From assembly GCA_024196135.1 (NCBI GenBank), contig JAMQCK010001281.1:1-10040 (forward strand): DNA of 10,040 nucleotides, read 5' to 3'. This document shows positions 1 to 6,756 of the stretch, piece by piece. A program made the translations under genes and the position numbers. The notes beneath the pieces were generated by a model, which was not told the origin of the DNA, ran no database searches, and saw only the letters and a list, made by a program, of their open reading frames with translations. Source of the stretch: Pleurotus ostreatus/Saccharomyces cerevisiae fusant (Eukaryota; Opisthokonta). How positions within the stretch are numbered: the first letter of the stretch is position 1; every line of letters starts with the position of its first letter.

Positions 1-540
1 CGGGCCAGGGAGCTGACCGGGGGCTGAGCGCTGTTCGCGCCATAGGTGAGGTTCTCTCGTGATTCGGATGCGCCAGGCATGGCCGTCTAGCAGTACACTC
101 TAGTCGACAACAACGGTCAAATGTGTGGGTTTTACGGAACCAAGGGCGCCGACAGCGGCGGCTCGAAAGAGAAAAGGAGGAGGAGAGGAAGACGGAAAGG
201 GTCTGATCCAGCAAACATTCTTCGGCGACATCGTTCCTGCTTTATATCCCACCGCGAGGCGCTTCTGATTTGGAGCGGCCAAACGAGAACAAACTGCTGC
301 GACCTGGGCAAAGCGCGCTACCGTCGCGCCAAGCCGCGCCGAATCTCGTCCTTGGCGATCGCCGCTTCCCCATTCGGCCAGCGCCATTCAGGGAAGCGCG
401 CCCCCCGACGTCATTCATTGGCTGCCCGTCGCTACGGCGGCCGGCCCGCAGTGCGCTACTGCTTCCCGGGCGGGGACGATGCGGGGGAAAATGCCCATAA
501 TTAACCACCAATAAACGGCAATAATCGTTGACGCCACCTC
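1..540. other. Gene-free segment, mixed composition
   Basis: No reading frame here resembles a known protein. Open frames on both strands are arginine- and serine-rich and lack recognisable domains. Possible promoter-like words are present: a TTTATATCCC stretch near 241, ATTGG (inverted CCAAT) near 417, and an AT-rich patch around 495-530 that interrupts GC-rich DNA. A purine-rich tract (GAAAAGGAGGAGGAG-like) lies near 171-200. The segment could be the upstream region of a gene outside the window or of a non-coding transcript reading to the right. Nothing fixes its role. Confidence 0.4.
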
Positions 541-1861
541 GTCCAACGCCCGCTCGCCAACCCGCCCACGCACCAAAACCTCCGAGTTTCCCTTGGCGAA
601 AGCTTCCACGGCGCGACGCCCGGTAGCCCGTTATCAGCGTGTCCATTCGCATAGCCACGCATCCTATACACCCAAGCTACTTTCCGCGGACCGATATCGC
701 GCGGGCCTCTTGGCGCGAATCTTCCACGAATACGCCTTGGCGAGCACACGCAGAGCACAGCGCACTCGACGCCAAGCGTGCCCGCCAGCGACCGCCCCTC
801 CAGCTTGATGACGCCGCGGACCCTTCGATGCGGAGCCAAAGCGGCGACAGCGACATCTTGCTCCCTTGCACCCTCGGATGAGTCACCGCTCCTGGACAAG
901 CACTTCCTATCGCGGCTTCGGAGCACCCTACCGCTCAATCAAGTGCCTTCGCACCACACTCGTCCTCATCTCGGTCCTTCTGTGCTCATCATGGTGCTTC
1001 CCCTACTCATCTCAACCCACTGATACGGTCGCCAAGACTCCTTCCATCTTCATCGCTGGTTTTATGTGCACGCTATCGATGCTCGAAGTTGTGTCACTTT
1101 CACCGAAGCTGTAGCCCGCTCCCGCTTACCTTCCCATCGTATGAGCCCGCTCAGCTATCCGCTCGCTTGGCCCTCCGCCCTCTGCTCGCATCTCGTCAGT
1201 CATTCTCTCGTCAGCCCGCGGGCCATTTACCCTAAATTCCGACCACGCTTGGTCCTCTCGGCCTCGGGGTGGTACTCGGTGCTGTTCTCGGGCTCCCTGG
1301 CGCCTGGCGGTGCTTCTCTCGGGCGCGCAGCACTTTTCTTCAGCTGCCCCCGGCCTCAGACGCCCTACCCTTAACCTCGAATAGGTAGAACGAAATAGAC
1401 GGATGCTGCGTTGTAGCGAGGGTAACATCTCGCGCCACCGGAATTCCGAATCCAGACACAGGCTTTGCGCTTCCTTGTTTGCCTTTCCCGTGTCCTACAG
1501 CATACGCCTATGCATGTTTTTCCTATGAACCTTACTCGTGTCGCACCGCATACGCTTTCGCATGTTCTACAGCATCCGCTGCGCAGTCTCGCGTATCCAG
1601 CTTGGCGCAGTGCTATTGTTTCTTCGAATGTTAGTGTTTCCGAGGCTATTCTGCGCCTGGACCCTACAAGCTCAATGCCCGGTCGTCGTGAGGCCTACTT
1701 CGCTGCGCATTCCTGTTCGTCGTGCATCCTCGCCTATTGTCGTTCGCACTTCGCATCAATGTTCATTTATGCTCTTTGCTATTCTTCCCTTTCCTTCGTC
1801 CCCCATAGTTCTTTCCTGCTTCTCCCGCTTCCTTACCTTCTTTATCACCGTATTCCTCGCC
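541..1861. other. Pyrimidine-rich gene-free tract downstream of HNT1
   Basis: The + strand is strongly biased to C and T. By hand count, bases 1801-1860 contain only about 11 purines in 60, and 1741-1800 about 14. Few stop codons arise in such sequence, so several open frames of 70-170 codons appear on the + strand, but their translations are low-complexity Ser/Pro/Leu/Arg strings without domains. The tract ends at the HNT1 stop codon and so includes that gene's 3' flank, read as purine-rich from the HNT1 side. Short CGCAT-containing words recur, and one degenerate tandem repeat is listed separately. It may be intergenic DNA, a 3' UTR, or a non-coding transcript converging on HNT1. Confidence 0.5.
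1490..1569. repeat. Degenerate tandem repeat, about 48-base offset
   Basis: The 32 bases from 1490 and the 32 bases from 1538 align without gaps at about 24 of 32 positions. They share GTGTC, GCATACGC and GCATGTT in the same order. A further CTACAGCATCCGC at about 1567 resembles CTACAGCATACGC at about 1495. The copies are too diverged and too few to call a minisatellite with confidence. It may be the remains of local duplication inside the pyrimidine-rich tract. Confidence 0.4.
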
Positions 1862-4800
1862 CTAAAGCTTCCCCTTCACCTCCTCCGCCACCTTCGCCAG
1901 CTCCTCCTTCGTCACCGTCTGCTGCGGCCAGCCGATGACAAGCCCGGCCTCATCCGTCGCGCCGGGCTTGGGAATGACGTGGAAGTGGACGTGGTCGACG
2001 ACCTGGGGTGGTTAGAAAATGTACACGAACGATGGACGAATAGGTATGGGTGGAAGGGGTAAGAGGCGGAAGAAGTAGTAGTGTAGACGAAAGTAATAGC
2101 AGAGAGGAGGTGGATAGCAGGGGAGCACGTCGAGGTCATCCGCCGTCGGATGTGGAGCAATGGGCAGTAAGCGAGCACAGGATAGAGGATCGTGGAGCGC
2201 CAGAACACGCGGCAAGGCGCGAGAAGCGGGGAGAAATCCACGCGAAGTGGAGACAACAATCGGACGTGCGATGCAGGAAGGTGGAGTGGGGGTTGGGGGT
2301 CGTGTACGCGAGGGCAGGGGATCGGTGGAGCGCGCGTCGAGTAAAGACGCGGGGCGATAAGCGTACGCGAAGGTGGGGTTCGCGGGGCGTAAACGAGGTC
2401 AGGGGAATCAGTGGAGGTGAAGACGTGAAGATATGGTACGCGACGCGTCAACAGTAGGGTAAGCGAGGCGTCAACGACGATGCAGGACAATGGCACACGA
2501 CCCGAAGAGGTGGAGTACGGGGCAATGACGGGCGGTGGGTTAGTGATATCCGATGCACGTCGACGACGGGTAGAGCCCAGTGGAGCACCGCGACGCGAAC
2601 AATGGGACGCGCAGCAGAGGCGGTGACAAGGCCACCCGAAAAAGAGGCGACGAGAGTAACGAAAGGGATATGAAAACAAGGAAAGAGGCGGTGAAGGGGG
2701 TGATCATCGACGGGTGCCAAGAGGGGTGGGCGAGCGCATGGGAGGGTCGCAAAGGGTACGAATGTCAAAGGGCGGAGGGGTGCGAACGACGAGTACGAAA
2801 AGGGCATGGTCAGCGTGTATGAAAGACGGTATCGATGGGAAAGAAAGTGGTAATGCGCCAAGAGCAACGAAACGAAGGAAGATACGTGTGGCAGGGTGCG
2901 GGAATTGTGCGTGCGCGTACGAGCGATGAACGCGCGGGACAACGGCAGCGGTCGGGCCAATGTTGGGCCATGGACGACGGGGAGGGTGCGGGCATGAGAG
3001 ACAGGAAGGGGACGGTGGTAGTGTACGTGCGAGCGCCAAGGCGATAGGGTAGAGGGTGAGAGGAAGAAGGGGATAGGAAGATGAAGATGTGAAGACGAAC
3101 GCATAGACGAAGGAAGGAAGGGACATTCAGTAAGTAGGGGAAAGAAATCGCCGGTGCGACAAGGATATGCCAGCGCGTGGAAGGGTCAACGAGCGCAAGG
3201 AGTCGATCAAGCACCGGAGGGGAGGTGTACACGACGGCGGAGAAGAGGGATGGACGGTGGCAAAGGGGGCATATGCAATGGCGGGTAAACGACATCGCGA
3301 TGCGACCGCCACGGTGAGAAAGGATGGCGGTACGCAAAGTCGGATGCGGTATCGCAGGGAAGAGGTCGATAGGTAGGTCGAGATTGGGAGCAGAGTACGA
3401 GAAATGTATCGTGGAAAAGGACAAGTCAATGGGGTACGCATGGCGAAGATATTGGTGAATGAAATGCGAGAAATCAGATTTGAGGCAAACAGCGAGAGGA
3501 AAATCAGCAAGCCATTCTCCTTGACACTGAGAACTGACCCGCACCTGGTGCGCAATGCGCCCGTTGTTCTGCAGGATGTTGTAGTTCTCGGCGCCTAGCG
3601 CGACGGCGATCTTCTTCGCGACGGGCATCGCGTCAGCGAGGTACTCGTCGGGCAGCTCGTGCAGCTTGGCGGCGTGGTCTGCAGCGTCAACGCGCGGATA
3701 AGACGCGTCAAGTACGACGGAAGGATTACGCAGGCAGCCGTTGTCAAGTCGGTAGCCGGAGCCAAATTGAAGAATAAGCAGGTACCAAAGGAAAGAATCA
3801 AGAAATAACCGTAAATGGCAGGATCGAAGCCACACGGAAGCAAAAAAAGGTTATCGGAAGCAACGGAAAGGTTAGCGGAGCTTTTTCGCTTTCGGGGTGA
3901 AGGACGCACACTTGGGGATAACGAGCGCATGGCCCGTGGACAGCGGGTTGATGTCCAGGAAGGAGTAGCTGACATTGCCAAGCGCGAGCGCCGTGAGGTT
4001 CACAAGTTGCGTTTGGGTGGGCCGTAAGATTCGTGAGCAGGCGCCAGTGTTCGTCCGGGCCCACGTTCGCGCGAGATTCGCGAGGACGGCGCGATGACGG
4101 ACGCACGCCAAGCCGCGTCGGAGGGAGGCGCGTACGGTGCAGACACGGTCCCATCGCGTCAGGAAGGGTGGCACCGCGTCAGGAATGGTATGCGTTATCG
4201 CCGGTGCATAGGCCAAGAGATCAGCGCAGTGCGCATTCATCCGAGATGGGAAGACGCGACGGGTGAGAAGGGGCCAAGACAAGGATTAAGGATTCGAGAC
4301 CAAGGTGCCGCAGGGGACGGGCGATTGCGTGTTATCACCGCGAGATGGGCCAAGGGATCAACGGAGGGGAGACACGTTGCGAGAAAAGATATGAGGCCAA
4401 GCCCGTTTCCGGAAATGAGGCATAAGGGATGAGGGCCGAGGGCGTGACGGGAGGCGTGGTGCAGGAAGGGACCGGGAACGTACAAGGCAATGAAGGATCA
4501 TTTCGGGTTGAGAGAGGATGCTGCGTTGAGTGCTGATTGTGCCACCGTTGGGCGTAAGTTGCTCACCTCAACTCAGTCTCGAGGAGCTTGAGACTCGGGA
4601 TTTCTCCTGGATGGGTTTCAGTTTCGCACACTCTACAATGTCAATGTCAGAGCGCCTACCCTTGATGATCTTGCAGAAGATGCAGCTGGCAAGGTGCCTG
4701 CAAGTGCATGATTAGCCGGAAAAGATAATAGCACACATGTCGAGGGCAGGGGGTTGGGGGTATGACTTTGACGAAAACATGGTGGGCGATGGGTCATCGC

Positions 4801-4863
4801 GTGAAGGATGTAATTCTGTGACGGTATCTTATCTCCCAGTACGTACTTCGCGGTGCCAGACAT
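1862..4863 (-). CDS. HNT1: HIT-family adenosine 5'-monophosphoramidase (HNT1/HINT-like)
   Basis: Six exons, read 5' to 3' on the minus strand: 4863-4847, 4697-4660, 4606-4567, 3968-3910, 3678-3545, 2002-1862. They join in frame to 429 bases and 142 residues. All introns are GT-AG; donors are GTACGT, GTAGGC, GTGAGC, GTGCGT and GTGCGG. The protein starts MSGTAK, then CIFCKIIKGEIPS (zinc-type Cys11 and Cys14), YSFLDINPLSTGHALVIPKY, LQNNGRIAHQ, and the histidine triad HVHFH at residues 100-104, with His102 the expected nucleophile, followed by IPKPG and GLVIGWP. This is the usual length and motif order of yeast Hnt1 and animal HINT1. Those enzymes are homodimers in cytosol and nucleus that cleave AMP-NH2 and AMP-lysine type phosphoramidates. 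The start was chosen because exon 1 supplies the only in-frame ATG joined by a strong GTACGT donor. Recognition is by family motifs and is firm; exon 1 is the least certain exon. The long introns are the oddity. Confidence 0.93.
2003..3544 (-). other. HNT1 intron 5, 1542 bases, pyrimidine-rich
   Basis: The donor is GTGCGG after the codons for AHQ. The acceptor is CCCAG before VVDHVHFH, with a clean branch-point-like CTAAC about ten bases upstream of it. Both flanking exons are in phase 0 and rebuild the uninterrupted Hnt1 motif across the join, so the intron is well supported despite its size. Read on the HNT1 strand it is about 75% pyrimidine (46 purines of 60 on the + strand at 2041-2100, 44 of 60 at 3241-3300). 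Long stop-poor frames within it (218, 255 and 341 codons as raw frames) are compositional. No transposase, reverse transcriptase, terminal repeat or RNA gene was recognised inside. Confidence 0.8.
2288..2320 (+). other. G-run cluster, possible G-quadruplex
   Basis: Four G-runs lie close together: GGGGG, TT, GGGGG, a 12-base spacer, GGG, CA, GGGG. The pattern can form a G-quadruplex on paper, although the middle loop is long. It lies on the template strand of HNT1, in intron 5. The word GGGGGTTGGGGGT at 2288-2300 recurs exactly at 4749-4761 in HNT1 intron 1. Confidence 0.35.
3679..3909 (-). other. HNT1 intron 4, 231 bases
   Basis: The donor GTGCGT splits the tyrosine codon (T|AC) of the VIPKYH motif; the acceptor is CTGCAG. 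The splice restores VIPKYHAAKLHELPD, the normal Hnt1 reading, which supports both ends. The intron is about four times longer than the introns of the kinase gene in this window. No internal gene was seen. Confidence 0.85.
3969..4566 (-). other. HNT1 intron 3, 598 bases, with internal repeats
   Basis: The donor is GTGAGC after ...LETEL plus two bases of a serine codon; the acceptor is GTCAG, followed by the C that completes that codon before YSFLDINP. The intron is pyrimidine-rich on the HNT1 strand (44 purines of 60 on the + strand at 4261-4320). It contains a diverged repeat of about 135 bases, listed separately, and a close pair of GCGTCAGGAA words starting at about 4156 and 4176. Confidence 0.85.
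4187..4362. repeat. Diverged tandem repeat, offset about 135 bases
   Basis: Bases 4187-4226 and 4321-4362 align over about 40 positions at roughly 70% identity with one- or two-base gaps. They share TGCG..TTATC.CCG and GGCCAAG.GATCA.CG in the same order. Weaker similarity continues on both sides, for example GAGAAGGGGCCAAG near 4265 against GAG.....GAGGCCAAG near 4390. The repeat lies within HNT1 intron 3 and is consistent with growth of that intron by local duplication. Confidence 0.4.
4607..4659 (-). other. HNT1 intron 2, 53 bases
   Basis: The donor GTAGGC splits the glycine codon of IIKGEIPS and the acceptor is ATCCAG. This is the only HNT1 intron of ordinary fungal size, and it serves as an internal control for the unusual length of introns 3, 4 and 5. 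Confidence 0.9.
4698..4846 (-). other. HNT1 intron 1, 149 bases
   Basis: The donor GTACGT follows ATGTCTGGCACCGCGAA. The acceptor TTGCAG has a CTAAT branch-like word just upstream. The join restores an AAG codon and reads MSGTAK-HLASCIFCK. The + strand holds GGGCAGGGGGTTGGGGG at 4744-4760, three long G-runs on the template strand. Confidence 0.75.
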
Positions 4864-5367
4864 GGTCAGAGTGAGTACCGTTGCAGTCGACTTTGATCGA
4901 TGCGTCACGGAGAGAGGAAGGCGTCTCAGTGTGGCTGTGCCATCTGAGTCGCCGACGTCAGTGCACGTGCCTCACCTCGCGTGGTTGAGAACTCGTGGCA
5001 CAGTTCTCATGCCTGCAGCTTCATGTTGGCTATCATGTTGAGAAACGATGACGGCCTTCATGAGCAATTGTAGTGCACGAGGAAGACTTTACAGGAGCTT
5101 TCTCTTACATAGCACATAGCCTAACGTAGCAGCTTACCTTCTGTAGTTGGTGGCACCTGGACATGCATCTCAACCCATGAGGTCGCTCCTCCAACCAACT
5201 TCTGGCCCAGCGGAGTCTGCAGACCATGCTGAGGACATCGTTTACCGAGGAACCTGTTGCAGCGGCACGAGAATATGATCCATGTTTGACAGCCCCGAAA
5301 CGGCAGGCCTTGTTCTAGATATGGAAGGTGTACTTCCTCCTTCCGACCTCCACCTTGCCCCCACCAC
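4864..5367. promoter_or_regulatory. Intergenic region, presumed HNT1 promoter
   Basis: HNT1 and the macro-domain frame diverge from this 504-base region, and no gene was recognised in it. About 90-105 bases upstream of the HNT1 ATG lie GACGTC (4954-4959, within CGACGTCA, CRE-like) and CACGTG (4964-4969, an E-box). Such sites bind bZIP and bHLH factors in fungi, but short palindromes like these also occur by chance. No clear TATA box was seen for either gene. Confidence 0.35.
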
Positions 5368-5703
5368 ATGTCGCCACCCGCACCGTTGCCTTTGCCCGCC
5401 GACGCCTCGAACGCGCCGAACCTCGTGTACATTGTTGGCGACATCTCCTCCGCGCCGCCTGGGAGCATCTTCGTGCACGCGTGCAACACGAAGGGCGCGT
5501 GGGGCAGCGGGATCGCCGCCGCGTTCAAGAAACGTTGCCCGAGGGCGTTCGAGGTGTACAAGTCGTTTTGCAAGGAGCACGGGGCGAATGCGCGGGGGAC
5601 GTGCTCGCTGATCCCGGGTGTGGATAGGAGAGGGCACGAGATAACGTGTCTCTTTACTTCCAAAGCGTGTCTAAGTGGCGAGCATTCAGCACGACTAGGA
5701 TGA
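5368..5703 (+). CDS. Poa1-like macro-domain protein, 3'-truncated (probable pseudogene)
   Basis: The frame of 111 codons begins MSPPAPLPLP and then reads LVYIVGDISS, IFVHACNTKGAWGSGIAAAF, RCPRAFEVYKSFC, GTCSLIPGV and HEITCLFTS. The GDI, the asparagine of HACN and the glycine-rich GAWGSGIA loop are the ADP-ribose-binding signature of macro domains. The order matches yeast Poa1, an ADP-ribose-1''-phosphate phosphatase that clears a by-product of tRNA splicing. The family normally continues for another 60-70 residues after CLFTS, including a second phosphate-binding loop of the type SGxxGxP. Here the reading changes to KACLSGEHSARLG and stops. A weak donor (GTGTCT at about 5668) exists, but no downstream exon with the missing motifs was found on the + strand before the kinase gene. 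Either the 3' part was lost, giving a pseudogene, or a distant exon is unrecognised. The start is supported by a plausible N-terminus only. Confidence 0.65.
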   Translation: MSPPAPLPLPADASNAPNLVYIVGDISSAPPGSIFVHACNTKGAWGSGIAAAFKKRCPRAFEVYKSFCKEHGANARGTCSLIPGVDRRGHEITCLFTSKACLSGEHSARLG

Positions 5704-5706
5704 TGA

Positions 5707-5723
5707 GTGGGATGTGAACCCAC
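5707..5723 (-). other. tRNA T-arm-like hairpin (possible tRNA relic)
   Basis: GTGGG (5707-5711) and CCCAC (5719-5723) flank a seven-base loop. Read on the minus strand it is GTGGGTTCACATCCCAC, close to a tRNA T-arm and its B-box, with one departure from GGTTCRANNCC. No matching acceptor stem, D-arm or anticodon arm was found at the expected distance upstream on that strand. It is either a fragment or chance. It lies just after the broken end of the macro-domain frame. Confidence 0.25.
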
Positions 5724-5933
5724 CATTCCTTGTCACTATCACCTCTGGAACTGTATCCCTCGTCACAAGGGCAGAGAACTTCCGTTCACAGCAATCAGCC
5801 GTCTTTGGATTGAAAACAAATACGACGCAGGTGCGCGGAGGGGGAGGCAGGGGAGAACGAGAGGAGAGAGCTGTTTGTCAACTGCGACCAGTATGTTACG
5901 ATCCTAGTGCCCTAGTAAAGGGCTGATCACCAT

Positions 5934-6055
5934 GGCGAGATGGCCGAGCGGTCTGAGGCGCCAGACTAAGGATCAGTCAGTTCGCACTGACAAACCTGAT
6001 TCTTCATTGAATCATCTGGTCTTTCGGGGCGTGGGTTCGAATCCCACTCTCGTCA
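5934..6055 (+). tRNA. tRNA-Leu (anticodon AAG) with 42-base intron
   Basis: The acceptor stem pairs GGCGAGA (5934-5940) with TCTCGTC (6048-6054), including one G-U pair, followed by discriminator A at 6055. The A-box-like D-arm TGGCCGAGCGG starts at 5941. The anticodon stem is CCAGA (5961-5965) with TCTGG (6015-6019). The anticodon AAG is at 5968-5970, with G at position 37 and A at position 38. The long variable arm (6020-6030) is typical of leucine class II tRNAs. The T-arm GTGGG-TTCGAAT-CCCAC contains the B-box GGTTCGAATCC (6034-6044). The intron at 5972-6013 sits one base 3' of the anticodon, the canonical nuclear position. CCA is not encoded, as expected in eukaryotes. AAG would be edited to IAG and read CUN codons. 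Confidence 0.95.
5972..6013 (+). other. tRNA-Leu intron with two internal hairpins
   Basis: The intron interrupts the anticodon loop between positions 37 and 38. Two perfect stems lie within it: GTCAGT (5976-5981) with ACTGAC (5986-5991) around loop TCGC, and GATTC (5998-6002) with GAATC (6009-6013) around loop TTCATT. In the pre-tRNA the second stem would directly abut the 3' splice site, where the splicing endonuclease normally needs a bulge, so it may compete with the splicing-competent fold. Confidence 0.8.
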
Positions 6056-6059
6056 AACG

Positions 6060-6063
6060 TTTT
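6060..6063 (+). terminator. RNA polymerase III terminator (TTTT)
   Basis: A run of four T residues begins four bases after the discriminator base of tRNA-Leu. A T-run at this distance is the standard pol III stop signal. It is short, so some read-through is possible. Confidence 0.75.
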
Positions 6064-6315
6064 GCATCTCGTTCGTCCGAGGCTTCAAAGGCGCTTCCAA
6101 GCGTGCAAGAACGGAGGATATCGAACGAGAAATGCGGAAGATACAAGTTGAACTCAAGACCTGCCTTTTTAGGATGTCCTCCGGGGTTTCCCACGATATT
6201 GGGACTTTATGACCAGCGTCCGATAACCTTTCACGATCAGCGACACTAGTGTACATGACCCACATTCCGCCAGAAGTGACAAGCGCAAGGTGATATGCCA
6301 GAAAGTCTGCTATAA

Positions 6316-6357
6316 GTACAGATAGCTGTACAGTACATTATTTTATCCCTAATGTAC
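6316..6357. other. Two adjacent perfect hairpins
   Basis: GTACAG (6316-6321) pairs with CTGTAC (6326-6331) around a four-base loop. One base later GTACATTA (6333-6340) pairs with TAATGTAC (6350-6357) around the nine-base loop TTTTATCCC. Both stems have no mismatch and share GTACA. They could be palindromic binding sites, the footprint of a mobile element, or RNA hairpins if transcribed. No flanking target-site duplication or transposase was recognised. Confidence 0.5.
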
Positions 6358-6465
6358 ATATGCGTGCAGACAGAAAGCTACAAGAACATGCGTGTATGCT
6401 ATATGTGTACGTGCGTGTGGTGGTGCGTGTATACAGGTGCGTAGGTGTTGTGTGTACAAGTGCAA
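6358..6465 (+). repeat. GT/GCGTG-rich low-complexity stretch
   Basis: Words such as GTGCGTGTG, GTGTATAC, GTGTACGTGCG and GTGTTGTGTGTAC recur without a fixed period. This looks like a decayed dinucleotide-type microsatellite immediately after the hairpin pair. It explains the Cys/Arg/Val-rich shadow frame that crosses it. Confidence 0.4.
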
Positions 6466-6756
6466 CGAGGAAAGATATGAAGCGGGCCGTGTAGATCTAG
6501 GAGTGGAGAGAAAACAGCGCCCAGTATGGTCGCGCGTATGCGACATCGGAAGTCAAGTGAGGAAAGTCGTGAGAGCCATGGAATATGGCCATGAAACGGC
6601 TGTGAGAACGTGCCCGTGAGTATACAGAGATATGCTATGCTATGCGATATTCAAAGTCGAACGAGATCAGCAGAAGTAAAAACAATGACGTCCAAAAACC
6701 CATGATAACCCCCATAATACCCGGAGAGAGAGTACGAAAGAACACCGTCACCCTCG

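Larger units (their letters stand above)
6064..6756. other. Intergenic region between tRNA-Leu and kinase 3' end
   Basis: This region of about 690 bases separates tRNA-Leu (plus) from the stop codon of the histidine kinase (minus). The part nearest 6756 should hold the kinase 3' UTR and polyadenylation signals, but no clear AATAAA was seen on the minus strand. The open frames here have no recognisable content. It is less GC-rich than the rest of the window around 6300-6365. It contains two hairpins and a GT-rich run, listed separately, and the word ATGCTATGCTATGCG near 6633. Confidence 0.5.

Noticed and set aside
121..938. Overlapping open frames of 127-145 codons on both strands
   Set aside because: They overlap each other in several frames, have Arg-rich low-complexity content and no recognisable motif, so they look like GC-rich shadow frames.
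1465..2062. Plus-strand open frames of 157 and 174 codons
   Set aside because: They run through the pyrimidine-rich tract, and the second overlaps the HNT1 last exon antisense. No domain is visible.
1912..3835. Long minus-strand open frames of 218, 255 and 341 codons
   Set aside because: They lie mainly in HNT1 intron 5 and stay open because pyrimidine-rich sequence makes few stops. The translations are Ser/Pro/Leu/His/Arg-rich without domains. The only real coding parts within them are HNT1 exons 3678-3545 and 2002-1862, the latter used in a different frame.
5121..5726. Minus-strand open frame of 201 codons
   Set aside because: It is antisense to the macro domain, whose + strand translation carries clear family motifs. 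The antisense translation carries none.
5932..6249. Plus-strand frame of 105 codons starting just before the tRNA
   Set aside because: It is a translation of the tRNA-Leu gene and its flank.
6525..6560. Possible second exon of the macro gene reading YGRAYATSEV
   Set aside because: The words resemble the YGR that follows CLFTS in the family, but the phase left by the only plausible donor does not fit. A stop follows after about 11 codons, and the tRNA gene would lie inside the intron.
6392..6619. Plus-strand Cys/Arg-rich 75-codon frame
   Set aside because: It is produced by the GT/GCGTG low-complexity stretch and has no domain, so I do not support it as a small secreted protein.
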